Below, in pieces: positions 18,664-27,257 of a stretch of DNA of 64,000 nucleotides. The position numbers and the translations under genes were made by a program. The stretch spans positions 310,001 to 374,000 of the forward strand of contig NZ_BSSM01000003.1 in the NCBI RefSeq assembly GCF_030269125.1, given 5' to 3'. Under the pieces are notes generated by a model that searched no databases, was not told the DNA's origin, and worked only from the letters and a program-made list of their open reading frames with translations. Position 1 is the stretch's first letter. Each line of letters opens with the position of its first letter. The DNA is from Streptomyces hygroscopicus subsp. hygroscopicus (GTDB lineage: Bacteria > Actinomycetota > Actinomycetes > Streptomycetales > Streptomycetaceae).

Positions 18664-19154
18664 GGTGTTGTCCCCTGAGTGTTCTCGTCGTTCGGTGCGG
18701 ATGGAACCAGAGGTGCGTCGAGCAGGGTCGTCAGCTCGTCGGTGAACGCGCGTACCCGCGGGGCGTCGAGGCCGCCGATCGGCTCCAGCAATTGCTGGAG
18801 CAGTTGCTGGACCACCGTGATGGCCTGCCGCGTGACGGCCCCGCCCCGCTCGGTGAGGGCGAGCTGTACGGCGCGGGGGTCGCGGGGGTCGCGGGTGCGC
18901 TCGATCAGGCCGGCCGACTCCAGGGCGCGCGCGAGCTTCGAGACGTACAGCGCCTCCAGGCCGGTGTGGTCGGCGAGCCGGCGCTGACTGGGCCGCTCGC
19001 CGGCGAGCTGCATGCCGTACAGCGACGCGACCAGTGAGTACTGCGCGTGGGTGAGGCCCAGCGGAGCCACCGCGCGATCGACCGCGACGCGCCACTTGTT
19101 GGCGAGCCGCCACACCAGGAAGCCGGGCGTCGGGCCCGGTGAACCCTTGCTCAT
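18660..19154 (-). CDS. MarR-family transcriptional regulator
   Basis: 164 residues from ATG 19154. MarR winged-helix layout: VDRAVAPLGLTHAQYSLVASL leads into the recognition region RRLADHTGLEALYVSKLARAL, followed by the wing LIERTRDPRDPRAVQLALTERG with the family DPRDxR signature. The C-terminal helices would form the dimer interface. It is the first gene of a two-gene unit with the coupled protein downstream. Two direct copies of CATGGCTACTAT lie just upstream of the start and are likely its own operator, so autoregulation is expected. MarR proteins usually answer small phenolic ligands or antibiotics. The ligand here is unknown. Confidence 0.88.
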   Translation of the reverse strand: MSKGSPGPTPGFLVWRLANKWRVAVDRAVAPLGLTHAQYSLVASLYGMQLAGERPSQRRLADHTGLEALYVSKLARALESAGLIERTRDPRDPRAVQLALTERGGAVTRQAITVVQQLLQQLLEPIGGLDAPRVRAFTDELTTLLDAPLVPSAPNDENTQGTTP

Positions 19155-19160
19155 GCCAGA

Positions 19161-19194
19161 TAGATTACATGGCTACTATGTCCATGGCTACTAT
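19161..19194 (-). promoter_or_regulatory. Probable MarR autoregulatory operator and promoter
   Basis: CATGGCTACTAT occurs twice as exact direct copies at 19168-19179 and 19183-19194, 15 bases apart start to start. Read on the minus strand, a TAATCT hexamer at 19162-19167 fits a -10 box only 7 bases from the MarR start codon. The message may therefore be leaderless, and no Shine-Dalgarno sequence is visible. The repeats cover where the -35 region would lie, a typical repressor site. Confidence 0.45.
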
Positions 19195-19454
19195 TTTCCG
19201 GCCGAAGGACCGCCCGACGGCCCGGGTGACGCCACCGCCGTTGTGCTGCTCGGCGGTGCCCCGGACGGACACGTGGCAGGCCGAGGACGGCGCGCTCGGC
19301 GTCGCCTGCCAGGAACCCTTCTTCGCGCCCGCGGGGCTCGACGCCTGTCCGCTCATCCGACGCCGAACCGAGCCGGCGGATCGCGACCGACCTCCCGCGA
19401 GGACATGGCTTCGCGGCGGGCCCGGTCTCGCCTCGTCGCCGGCGCGACGGGCGG
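19195..19454. other. Intergenic stretch, no supported gene
   Basis: Between the MarR operator and the end of dnaE. Open frames exist in several phases but none has a ribosome-binding site, a recognisable domain or plausible composition. I see nothing in it beyond the dnaE 3' flank. Confidence 0.4.
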
Positions 19455-22400
19455 TCACGCGATTCCTCGCCATGCGTCAGGCCCGAACGAGCCCTTGATG
19501 TCGGAGGCGATGGTGGTGGCGTTCACGGTGGCCTGCAAGCGGTAGACGGTCGTCTTCCGCGTTCCGCGGACCGAGAGGTGGACGGGGTTCTCACCGGGGT
19601 GGGCCTTCACGATCCGCCTGAGTTCGCTGATCGCGGGCTCGTTGATGCGGTGGTAGGGCAAGGCGAGTACCACAGGTGCCGCGCCGGCGCGTTCCGCCGA
19701 GGTGACGTCGAGTACCTGTAGTTCCTGCCCGAAGACGCTGACCGAGCCGTCGCGGTCGTTGACGCGGCCCTGGACGGACACAACGCTGTCTTCGACCAGG
19801 GCCCCTGCGACGAGCTGGTAGGCGGCGGGGAAGAAGAGGACCTCGATCGTGCCGTCGCGGTCGGCGAGGTTGACGATGGCCCAGCTGTTGCCCTGCTTGG
19901 TCATCTTCAGCTGGACGCCGGTGATCAGGCCCGCCAGGCGCACGACGCCCTCGATGCGGCCGGAGGACAGCAGGTCGACGATCGTGGTGTCCCGTTGGGC
20001 GGCGAGGATGTTCTCGGTGCCGTCCAGCGGATGCGCCGAGACATACAGGCCGAGCATCTCGCGCTCGGTGGACAGCAGTTGCTTGCGCGGCCACTCGTCC
20101 TCACCGATCCTCATGTCGAGGCCGAACCCGGAGTCGCCGTTGCCGCCGTCGGCGCCGCCCAGGCCGGCGAACAGGTCGTGCTGCCCGTACGCGGCGGCCT
20201 TCTTCAAGGGCACGACCGCGTCGACCGCCGTCTCGTGCACGGCTGCCAGGCCCTTTCGGGTGTGCCCGAGCGAGTCGAACGCCCCGGCCTTGATGAGCGA
20301 GTCGATGGCCCGCTTGTTCAGCGCGGGCAGGTCGACCTTGTCGAGGAAGTCCTGGAACGAGATGAACTTCCCCTTCGACCTGCGTGCCGTGAGGATCGAC
20401 TCGATCACGTGCTCGCCGACGTTGCGCACCGAGAGCAGGCCGAACCGGACGTCGTCGCCGACGGCGGCGAACTCGGCCAGGGACTCGTTGACGTCGGGCG
20501 GCAGGACGGTGACGCCGAGCTTGCGGGCGTCGGCCAGGTAGACGCCGGCCTTGTCCTTGTCGTCGCCGACCGAGGTCAGCAGCGCGGCCATGTACTCGGC
20601 CGGGTAGTTGGCCTTCAGGTACGCGGTCCAGTAGGAGACGAGCCCGTATCCGGCGGTGTGGGACTTGTTGAACGCGTAGCCGGAGAACGGGAGCATGACG
20701 TCCCAGATCGCCTTGGTGGCCTCCTCCGAGTATCCGTTGCCCGTCATGCCGGCGTGGAAGTTCTTCCACTCGGCGGCCAGGACCTCGGGCTTCTTCTTGC
20801 CCATCGCGCGGCGCAGCATGTCGGCGCCGCCGAGGGTGTATCCGGCGAGGGTCCGGGCGATGGCCATGATCTGCTCCTGGAAGATGAGCAGGTGGTGGGT
20901 GCTCCCCAGGATCGGGTCGAGGACGTCCTTCAGCTCCGGGTGGATGGGATCGGGTTCCTGCTTGCCGTTCTGCCGCAGCGCGTAGTTGGTGTGCGCGTTG
21001 GCCGCCATCGGGCCGGGCCGGTACAGGGCCAGGGCGGCCGCGATGTCCTCGAACCGGGTCGGTTCCATCAGCTTCAGGAGCGCGCGCATGCCGCCGCCGT
21101 CGAGCTGGAACACGCCGAAGGTGTCGCCCCGGCCCAGTAGTTCGAAGGTCTTCTTGTCGTCCAGGGGGATGACGGTGGTGTCCGTGTCGCCGTCCAGCGG
21201 GTCGACGGTGGCGAGCTTGACGCCGCGGTTCTCCCGGATGTTCTGCAGTGCGTGGTCGATGACGCCCAGGTTCCGCAGGCCCAGGAAGTCCATCTTGATC
21301 AGGCCCATGGCCTCGCACGACGGGTAGTCGAAGCCGGTGATCTTCACGCCGTCGGAGGCCCGCATGTGCAGCGGGATGCGGTCGGTCAGCCTGGTCTTGG
21401 ACAGGATGACCGCGGCCGCGTGGACGCCGGTGCCCCGGGTCAGGCCCTCGACGCCCTTGGCGGTGTCGATGACCTTCTTCACGTCCGGCTCGTTCTCGTA
21501 CATCTGCCGGATCTCGCCGGCCTCGCCGTAGCGCGGGTGCTCCGGGTCGAAGATGCCGTCGAGCGGGATCGACTTGCCCATGATGTCGGGCGGCAGCGCC
21601 TTGGTGATCCGCTCACCGTGGGAGAAGGGGTAGCCGAGGATCCGGGACGAGTCCTTGATCGCGTTCTTGGCTTTGATCTTGCCGAACGTGTTCACCATGG
21701 CGGTGTACGCGTCGCCGTACTTCTCGGTGACGTAGCGCACCATCTTGTCGCGCCGGCGGTCGTCGAAGTCGAGGTCGACGTCGGGCGGGTTGATGCGTTC
21801 GGGGTTGAGGAACCGCTCGAACAGCAGTCCGTGCTCCAGCGGGCACAGTTCGGTGATCCGGGTCGCGTAGGCGACGATCGAGCCGGTGGCCGATCCACGT
21901 CCCGGTCCGACGGGGACGCCGTTGTCGCGGGCGTACTTGCAGATGTCGGCGACGACGAGGAAGTAGGAGGAGAACCCCATCGGGCCGATGACGGCCATCT
22001 CGGTCTCGAAGCGCTCCAGCACCTCGGTGGGGACCGGGTCGCCGTAGCGCATGGCGAGCCCCTTGAGGACCTCCTTGCGTAGCCAGGACTCCTGCGTCTC
22101 CCCCGCCGGCACGTCCGGGAACTGCGGCATCTCGTCGACGTAGTCGAAGACCTCGTCGTACGAGCCGATCCGCTCGGCGATCAGCAGCGTGTTGTCGCAC
22201 GCCTCCGGCAGTTCGGAGAACAGGGCACGCATCTCGTGCGCGGTCTTCAGGTAGTAGCTGCTGCCCTGGAACCGGAACCGCTTCTCGTCCGCCTTGTTCT
22301 TGCCGACGCCGATGCACAGCAGGTTGTCGTGCGCGTCGGCCTGGTCCTCGTGCACGTAGTGCGCGTCGTTCGTGGCCAGGAGCGGGAGGTCCAGCTCCTT

Positions 22401-23057
22401 GGCCAGACGCAGCAGTCCCTCCCTCACCTGCTGTTCGATGGGCAGCCCATGGTCCATCAGCTCCAGGAAGTAGTTCTCCTTCCCGAGGATGTCCTGGTAG
22501 GCGGCGGCGACCTCGCGTGCCTCGTCGTACTGGTTCAGCCGCAGCCGGGTCTGGATCGCGCCGGACGGGCAGCCGGTCGTCGCGATGACGCCCTCGGCGT
22601 GCTCACTGATCAGCTCCATGTCCATGCGCGGCTTGCCCGCCGGGAACTGCCCGGTGTAGCTGGCCTCCGTCGACAGGTGGAAGAGGTTCCGCAGGCCCTG
22701 CGCACCCGTCGCCCACATCGTCATGTGGGTGAAGCGGCCACCGCCCGAGACGTCCTTCGATCCCTCGCCGTCGTCCGACATGGCGCGCTGCCCGCCCGGA
22801 CCCCAGAACTCCCGCTTCCGGTCGCGCCGCGACGACGGAGCGACGTACGCCTCGATCCCGATGATCGGCTTGACGTTCTCGAAGCCCTTGGCCACCTGCT
22901 GGAACTCGTACGCGCCGAACATGTTTCCGTGATCGCTCATCGCGACCGCGGGCATCCCCTGCTTCGCGACCTCGGCGAACATCGGCTTGAGCTTCTGAGC
23001 GCCGTCGAGCATCGAGTACTCGGTGTGGTTGTGCAGGTGGACGAAGGACCTGGACAT
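19455..23057 (-). CDS. dnaE: DNA polymerase III alpha subunit
   Basis: 1200 residues. Start ATG 23057 is chosen because GGAGGT lies 9 bases upstream, whereas the in-frame GTG 23066 abuts it. An N-terminal PHP domain (FVHLHNHTEYSMLDG, MSDHGNMFGA) is followed by the C-family polymerase core with catalytic acidic residues in PDVDLDFDDRR near residue 424, GPGRGSATGS, TRGTGVHAAAV, DFLGLRNLG, and FNKSHTAGYGLVSYWTAYLK. A tandem HhH region and an OB fold (EVLFFPAAYQ) follow. It resembles actinobacterial replicative DnaE1 rather than the shorter ImuB-partnered DnaE2. Neighbours are regulators and insertion sequences rather than the usual core genes. It may therefore be a second copy, for example a resistant target as in nargenicin producers. 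That is speculation. Confidence 0.93.
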   Translation of the reverse strand: MSRSFVHLHNHTEYSMLDGAQKLKPMFAEVAKQGMPAVAMSDHGNMFGAYEFQQVAKGFENVKPIIGIEAYVAPSSRRDRKREFWGPGGQRAMSDDGEGSKDVSGGGRFTHMTMWATGAQGLRNLFHLSTEASYTGQFPAGKPRMDMELISEHAEGVIATTGCPSGAIQTRLRLNQYDEAREVAAAYQDILGKENYFLELMDHGLPIEQQVREGLLRLAKELDLPLLATNDAHYVHEDQADAHDNLLCIGVGKNKADEKRFRFQGSSYYLKTAHEMRALFSELPEACDNTLLIAERIGSYDEVFDYVDEMPQFPDVPAGETQESWLRKEVLKGLAMRYGDPVPTEVLERFETEMAVIGPMGFSSYFLVVADICKYARDNGVPVGPGRGSATGSIVAYATRITELCPLEHGLLFERFLNPERINPPDVDLDFDDRRRDKMVRYVTEKYGDAYTAMVNTFGKIKAKNAIKDSSRILGYPFSHGERITKALPPDIMGKSIPLDGIFDPEHPRYGEAGEIRQMYENEPDVKKVIDTAKGVEGLTRGTGVHAAAVILSKTRLTDRIPLHMRASDGVKITGFDYPSCEAMGLIKMDFLGLRNLGVIDHALQNIRENRGVKLATVDPLDGDTDTTVIPLDDKKTFELLGRGDTFGVFQLDGGGMRALLKLMEPTRFEDIAAALALYRPGPMAANAHTNYALRQNGKQEPDPIHPELKDVLDPILGSTHHLLIFQEQIMAIARTLAGYTLGGADMLRRAMGKKKPEVLAAEWKNFHAGMTGNGYSEEATKAIWDVMLPFSGYAFNKSHTAGYGLVSYWTAYLKANYPAEYMAALLTSVGDDKDKAGVYLADARKLGVTVLPPDVNESLAEFAAVGDDVRFGLLSVRNVGEHVIESILTARRSKGKFISFQDFLDKVDLPALNKRAIDSLIKAGAFDSLGHTRKGLAAVHETAVDAVVPLKKAAAYGQHDLFAGLGGADGGNGDSGFGLDMRIGEDEWPRKQLLSTEREMLGLYVSAHPLDGTENILAAQRDTTIVDLLSSGRIEGVVRLAGLITGVQLKMTKQGNSWAIVNLADRDGTIEVLFFPAAYQLVAGALVEDSVVSVQGRVNDRDGSVSVFGQELQVLDVTSAERAGAAPVVLALPYHRINEPAISELRRIVKAHPGENPVHLSVRGTRKTTVYRLQATVNATTIASDIKGSFGPDAWRGIA

Positions 23058-23276
23058 CGGGTGCACACCTCCGCGCGGGGCCAGGGGGAAGCCCGCAGGC
23101 TACCCCCGGACCCCGTCGACCACGGCGACTCGACACCCCGAACCGGTCGACGGATCGACGCGGGCCCCGGGACACCGCCGAGGCCGTACCGGCCGTCCGC
23201 CGCCCGGAGGCGGAGCTGTTCGCGATGTCCGCCGACGCGGACGTCCCCAAGGCCGTCCGCTGGCGGTATTGACTGG

Positions 23277-24038
23277 CTACTCCTCGGGCTCCCAGGCGAT
23301 CAGCTGCTCGAACACCTGCTGGTCGCCCTCGATCTTCAGGTCGCTCATCGTGAGGCGGCCCCAGACGAAGAGGAGCAGTTGCTCGGCCGTGCCCGTGGCG
23401 GAGGCGGAGGCGGGCGCGGCGCCGTCCGTGAGGGGTGCGGGCCAGGCGCCGGTGCCGTCCAACGCGAGGAGCCAGGAGCGCCCCTCGATGGCGTGGTAGT
23501 GGATGGTGGCGTCCTCGTGCGGCCAGGCCGCCGGGGTGGAGTTGCAGGTGTCGAGGAACTCGGCCACGCCGTCGATCGCGACGTCCACCGGCATCGGCTG
23601 CACGGCGCCTGCGGCGAGCTGGGCGTCGTAGGTGTGCACCAGCACCTCGTGCACCCGGCGCCGGGCAACGCCCCGGGCATTCGCAGGCGACACGCCGGCG
23701 CCCCACCACGCCCAGCACTCGCGCTCCGGGCCAGCCGCGCGAAGCGCACTCAGCAGCAGCTCGTTCGACTCGGCGTACCAGGCCAGTAGCGCCTCGAGCT
23801 CGCGCGGCACCTCCGCGGCATCCTTGGCCGGCGGAGCCTCGGCCGGGCCCGCGGCGACGATCGCGGCCCACCAGCGCTGGCCCGTACCCAGGTGCTGCAC
23901 CAGATCGAACAACGTCCACTCGGGGCACGACGGCACCGGCGCGTCAAGGCTGGGCGCGGCGGCAACCGCACTCCGGAACGCGGCCGACCGCTCGTCGATC
24001 AGTTGCAGCAGGGCGGGAAACTCAGGACTCTCTGTCAC
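23277..24038 (-). CDS. Mycothiol-dependent maleylpyruvate isomerase-family protein
   Basis: 253 residues. N-terminal MDMPI/DinB-like domain with CPEWTLFDLVQHLGTGQRWW, where the His is a metal ligand, and a second conserved His block RRRVHEVLVHTYDAQLA. The C-terminal MDMPI domain ends with LLFVWGRL. Family members are metal-dependent thiol transferases that use mycothiol, but most Streptomyces copies have no known substrate, so the isomerase name should be read as family only. It stands alone, with dnaE downstream on the same strand after about 220 bases and the insertion-sequence zone upstream. No regulatory site was recognised. Confidence 0.85.
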   Translation of the reverse strand: MTESPEFPALLQLIDERSAAFRSAVAAAPSLDAPVPSCPEWTLFDLVQHLGTGQRWWAAIVAAGPAEAPPAKDAAEVPRELEALLAWYAESNELLLSALRAAGPERECWAWWGAGVSPANARGVARRRVHEVLVHTYDAQLAAGAVQPMPVDVAIDGVAEFLDTCNSTPAAWPHEDATIHYHAIEGRSWLLALDGTGAWPAPLTDGAAPASASATGTAEQLLLFVWGRLTMSDLKIEGDQQVFEQLIAWEPEE

Positions 24039-24171
24039 ATCGCTTACGTATCACCCCAGCTCAGCCGACCGCACCCTGTTTTCCAGGCCGTCAGCTGCGA
24101 GAGCCGGAGCACCTGATGGAAAGCCTGGTCACAGCCAAATTCCCTTCCCAGCCGGCTCGTTGAACGAGTCA

Positions 24172-24236
24172 TGGGGAAGGGGAACGGTCCTCCGTGGATG
24201 GTGCCGGATGACCTGTTGGGGCGGGTCGAGGCGTCA
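24172..24236 (+). pseudogene. 5' piece of an interrupted IS transposase
   Basis: An ATG opens a frame reading MVPDDLLGRVEA, the usual N-terminus of an IS5-like transposase. It breaks at the left inverted repeat of the next element. The continuation (LPVRQRRPR, then ILFVLHTGIRW) appears directly after that element's right repeat near 25519. One IS has therefore been split by another. Confidence 0.6.
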
Positions 24237-24302
24237 GAACTCCTAACGAAATGATCTTCAAGGTGGTTGGATCACTCCGGACCGATGATCCGGAGGTGTG
24301 GG

Positions 24303-25106
24303 GTGGCTCGGCGGAAGCCGTGGGATGTCGATGACGAGCTGTGGGCGGTGATCGAGCCGTTGTTGCCCAAGGTGGAGCGTCGGGTTCGGCATCCAGGGCG
24401 CAAGCGGCATCCGGACCGGCTGGTGTTCCAGGGGATCCTGTTCGTGCTGCACACCGGGATCGCCTGGGAACATCTTCCGCAGGAACTCGGCTTCGGCTCC
24501 GGCGCCTGGCCGAATGGACCGAGGCGGGGGTGTGGCCACGGCTACACAAGGTCCTCCTCGCCGAGCTCCGCGGCGCGAATGCCCTGGACTTCTCCCGTTC
24601 GGCTGTCGACGGCTCCCACATCCGCGCGTTAAGGGGGCCCCAAGACGGGACGAAGCCCTGTCGACCGGGGCAGGGCGGGCAGCAAACACCACCTGATCAC
24701 CGACGCGACCGGCATCCCACTCGCCGCCACTCTGACCGGCGGTAATCGCAACGACGTCACTCAGCTGATCCCGTTGCTCCAGGCCGTACCACCGGTGCGG
24801 GGCAAGCGCGGCCGGCCCCGGCGCCGCCCTGATGTGGTGCTGGCCGACCGGGGCTACGACCACGACAAGTACCGCCGCCTGCTCTGGGACCTCGGCGTGA
24901 AGCCGCAGATCGCCCGCCGCGGCACCGAGCACGGCTCTGGCCTGGGCACCCAACGCTGGGTTGTCGAGCGAGCGTTCGCCCACCTGCACTGGTTCCGCCG
25001 CCTGCGCATCCGCTGGGAGATACGCAATGACATCCACGAAGCCTTCCTCAGCCTCGTTTGCAGCATCCTCTGCTGGCGACGGCTGAAGAAGCTCCGGGCG
25101 CGTTAG
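24303..25106 (+). pseudogene. IS5-family transposase, two frame breaks
   Basis: The frame opens at GTG 24303 (VARRKPWDVDDELWAVIEPL) and runs to QELGFGSG. About a dozen bases are then missing near 24507 relative to the family's GSGMTCWRRLAEW, and the frame changes to LAEWTEAGVWPRLHKVLL...VDGSHIRA. At the G-run near 24635 it changes again to KHHLITDATGIPLA, VVLADRGYD and RWVVERAFAHLHWFRRLRIR. The DDE Asp and Glu residues are still present in separate frames. The second break lies at a homopolymer and might be programmed or a sequencing error. The first is a real deletion, so the gene is probably dead. Confidence 0.8.
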
Positions 25107-25438
25107 CTTTCGTTGTCCTGGGCAGCACTGAAGCCGCGATCTTGGATCACCGGGAAGACTTGCTGTGTGGTGGTGATCCAGGCGTCGATGTCGGCATGGG
25201 ACGACCTGATGGCGCTGATCAGTGCCTCGATCACGTCCAGCTTCGGCGTGCCGACGTTCCGGCTGAGCTCGTCCATCGACACCTCTTGGTACGACATGAC
25301 CAGCTGCCACCAGAACCGCATGAGGAAGCGGCATTCCTGCGGGTCACGGTCGTCTGCGAGGCGATCATGAATGACCCTCTGGACGTGCCGCCGCTGCTCA
25401 TCGTCACGAAAGCCGTTGTTGAGGTCAGTCAGAGTCAC
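25103..25438 (-). CDS. Hypothetical 111-residue protein inside the IS
   Basis: The sequence is soluble, acidic and rich in Asp, Arg and Gln (RRHVQRVIHDRLADDRDPQ, RFWWQLVMSYQEVSMDELSR). It has balanced composition and lower GC than its neighbours, which argues for a real protein rather than a chance frame. No domain was recognised. The GTG start has no clear ribosome-binding site. Its 3' end overlaps the transposase end by four bases. It lies between the transposase and the right inverted repeat, so it is either a passenger carried by the element or a resident gene trapped between two IS copies. A small immunity-type or regulatory role cannot be excluded. Confidence 0.5.
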   Translation of the reverse strand: MTLTDLNNGFRDDEQRRHVQRVIHDRLADDRDPQECRFLMRFWWQLVMSYQEVSMDELSRNVGTPKLDVIEALISAIRSSHADIDAWITTTQQVFPVIQDRGFSAAQDNES

Positions 25439-25518
25439 GTCCGGACAGTAGCAACCGTTCGTTCACGTCCCCTGAGTTAGCTCTCAAGTCCGCGTAGAGC
25501 ATTCCGTTAGGGGTTCTT

Positions 25519-25640
25519 ACTGCCGGTCAGGCAACGACGTCCACGCGCCATCCCGGCAACCTGCCAGTGGACGACCGTGGTCGCCCGCCGGGCATCTTGT
25601 TCGTGCTGCACACCGGGATCCGGTGGCGGAGGACGCCTTC
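25519..25640 (+). pseudogene. Remainder of the interrupted IS transposase
   Basis: Resumes LPVRQRRPR, HPGNLPVDDR and GILFVLHTGIRW in shifted frames directly after the right inverted repeat, continuing the piece at 24172-24236. Similarity is lost after about 25630. Confidence 0.55.
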
Positions 25641-26071
25641 CACCTGCGGGCCCGGCCCGGCGCGAGAGCGGCGAGGCATACGTCGGCACCCACAGCGCCT
25701 GGGACCTGCTGCGCTGGGCGGGCGTCATCCACTCCAAGGACACCCTCAAGGACGCGCTCCGGCACGGGCAGCGGCCGACCACGACCGTCGTCGCGCGGCG
25801 CCTCCCCAGGAGGAGTACCGGGAGCCCACTCCGCAGGGGCGGCACGCCTGCTTCTCTGAACTTGGCCGCTCGGGCATCTGGTTGGTCGAGACAGGCGGCT
25901 GACGTCTCGCGAGGACCGCGCCGGCGGCCGGTGTCAGCCGACTCCACCCTTGATCGGCGCAATGGGGAACGCTCGTCGGCGTCGGCGTCGGTAGGCGTCG
26001 GCGTCGGCGTCGGTAGGTCAACTGCCGCGCTCGCGGCGGTTCCGGCCATGCGGACGCTGCCGGGCACGACC
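25641..26071. other. Decayed sequence with GTCGGC hexamer runs
   Basis: No supported gene. A plus-strand stretch near 25670-25800 reads YVGTHSAWDLLRWAGVIHS and may be a relic of a lost gene. A run of GTCGGC-type hexamers at 25975-26016 contains a 20-base unit ending GGTAG repeated twice. It looks like the decayed edge of the insertion-sequence zone. Confidence 0.4.
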
Positions 26072-26620
26072 TCAGTCGGACAGCGTGACCGGGGACCACA
26101 TGCCGAACCACTGCTCGGCGCCCCAGTCCTCATACCGTTGCACCTCGGTGAACCCCAGCTTCGCCGCGAGGCGCATCGAGCGTTCGTTGGCGGTCTGGGT
26201 GGTGAGCACCACCGGCTCGCCGGGCAGCGCTCCGGCGCACCAGTCGAGGGCCGCCGCGCACGCCTCCGCGGCGTACCCGTGTCCCCACGCCCGCGGCAGG
26301 AACATGTAGCCGAGCTCGGCCTCCGAGGCCCCGGGGCGGACGTGGACCGGATGCTCCGGGTCGCGCCGGTCGAGCGTGACGATCCCGATCATCGCTCCGC
26401 CGAGATCGGCCACGAAGAAGCCGGGGCGCCGCTTGGGTGTCTCGGGCAGCGCACGCTCGAACTCGTCGCGCTGCCGGGGGCCGCCGATGTAAGTACCCAC
26501 CTCCGGCGAGGTGAACAACTCGATCACCGCCGCACGGTCCCGGGCCTCGGGCTCACGGAGCACGAGCCTCTCGGTCCTGATCGGGGCAGGTGGCCAGGCG
26601 ACGGGTCCTAACTCAGTCAT
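26072..26620 (-). CDS. GNAT acetyltransferase, RimJ/RimL type
   Basis: 182 residues from ATG 26620 (MTELGPVAWPPAPIRTERLV). RTERLVLREPEARD opens the domain. The acetyl-CoA loop region is ELGYMFLPRAWGHGYAAEAC, carrying the R-x-x-G-x-G/A pattern as RAWGHGYA. It is followed by NERSMRLAAKLGFTE. This is the standard layout for acetylation of ribosomal protein N-termini or small amines. The substrate is unknown. An in-frame start exists 54 bases upstream but falls outside the conserved domain. The gene is isolated between IS remains and a small relic region. Confidence 0.85.
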   Translation of the reverse strand: MTELGPVAWPPAPIRTERLVLREPEARDRAAVIELFTSPEVGTYIGGPRQRDEFERALPETPKRRPGFFVADLGGAMIGIVTLDRRDPEHPVHVRPGASEAELGYMFLPRAWGHGYAAEACAAALDWCAGALPGEPVVLTTQTANERSMRLAAKLGFTEVQRYEDWGAEQWFGMWSPVTLSD

Positions 26621-27257
26621 GCAGGCCAGCCAATCAGCAGGCTCGGTAGCGATCAAGGCCCGCGGACCGATCAACCCGCCTGTCCGGCACGTCCTGCACG
26701 TCCTGGACGTCGGAATGCATCACAGTCGACCGCCACGTTCCTGGTCCGGAAAGGGCATCCGGACTTACCGAACTCCTTGCCCGAGAAGTCCGCGCCCGCG
26801 ACCGCCAGGTCGACGTCGAACACCTCCGCGTCCATCTGCCGCGCGTCCTGAAGACGGCGGCCGACACCGACACCGGCACCGGCACCGGCACCGGAGCGAG
26901 CGCATGACCGCCACCGGCCTCCACGACCTCGTGACCAGCGAGGGTGACGACGGCACCGTGCACCCCGCCGAACGACTCTGGACGCCCGGCGAGGACGCGG
27001 TGGAGAACGGCTTCATCGTCCACTGCGGCCTTCGTCACCGGTCTCGATGACCCCGCCGACGACCACGGCCCATCGCCCGCATCCCGCGCGCTGTCCACAC
27101 CCGAGCTTGCGCGGCCGGACCCCGCCGGGTGGCGGGGCCGATCTGGATCACGCCCCAGGTCGGACACGCGCGGGGAGCAGTGGCCCTCTGGCGCTCCGGG
27201 CCGCCGCGCATGTCCCTCGATTCGGCCGGCGGGCCGGTGGTCGGGGCTGGAACAGGG
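26621..27257 (+). other. Possible relic gene pair with hexamer repeat
   Basis: No complete gene is supported. A plus-strand frame ending at 26907 contains GLTELLAREVRARDRQVDVE, which looks coding. Its TGA overlaps an ATG at 26904 (ATGA) with GGAG 8 bases upstream. That second frame runs 48 codons (MTATGLHDLVTSEGDDGTVH) to 27050. This is the layout of two coupled genes, both truncated. A CCGRCA hexamer repeated almost six times at 26861-26894 codes Thr-Gly/Asp repeats at the junction. From 27051 to 27257 I see nothing. Confidence 0.35.

Larger units (their letters stand above)
24237..25516 (+). mobile_element. IS5-family element nested in an older IS
   Basis: The element is bounded by 17-base imperfect inverted repeats: GAACTCCTAACGAAATG at 24237-24253 and its near-complement at 25500-25516, with 15 of 17 matching. 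It contains a decayed DDE transposase and, on the opposite strand, a 111-residue ORF. The flanks are TCA on the left and TTA on the right, so a target duplication is possible but not exact. The interrupted sequence on both sides is a second transposase gene. Confidence 0.6.

Noticed and set aside
19139..19498. Plus-strand ORF before the dnaE end
   Set aside because: No ribosome-binding site, Pro/Arg/Thr-rich composition, and it overlaps the MarR operator.
23177..23274. Short plus-strand frame ending in KAVRWRY before the MDMPI gene
   Set aside because: It looks faintly coding but has no start, no domain and lies in a 219-base gap; left unannotated.
25577..26611. Plus-strand open frame of 344 codons through the hexamer run
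   Set aside because: It runs antisense through the whole GNAT gene and owes its length to repeats and GC bias.
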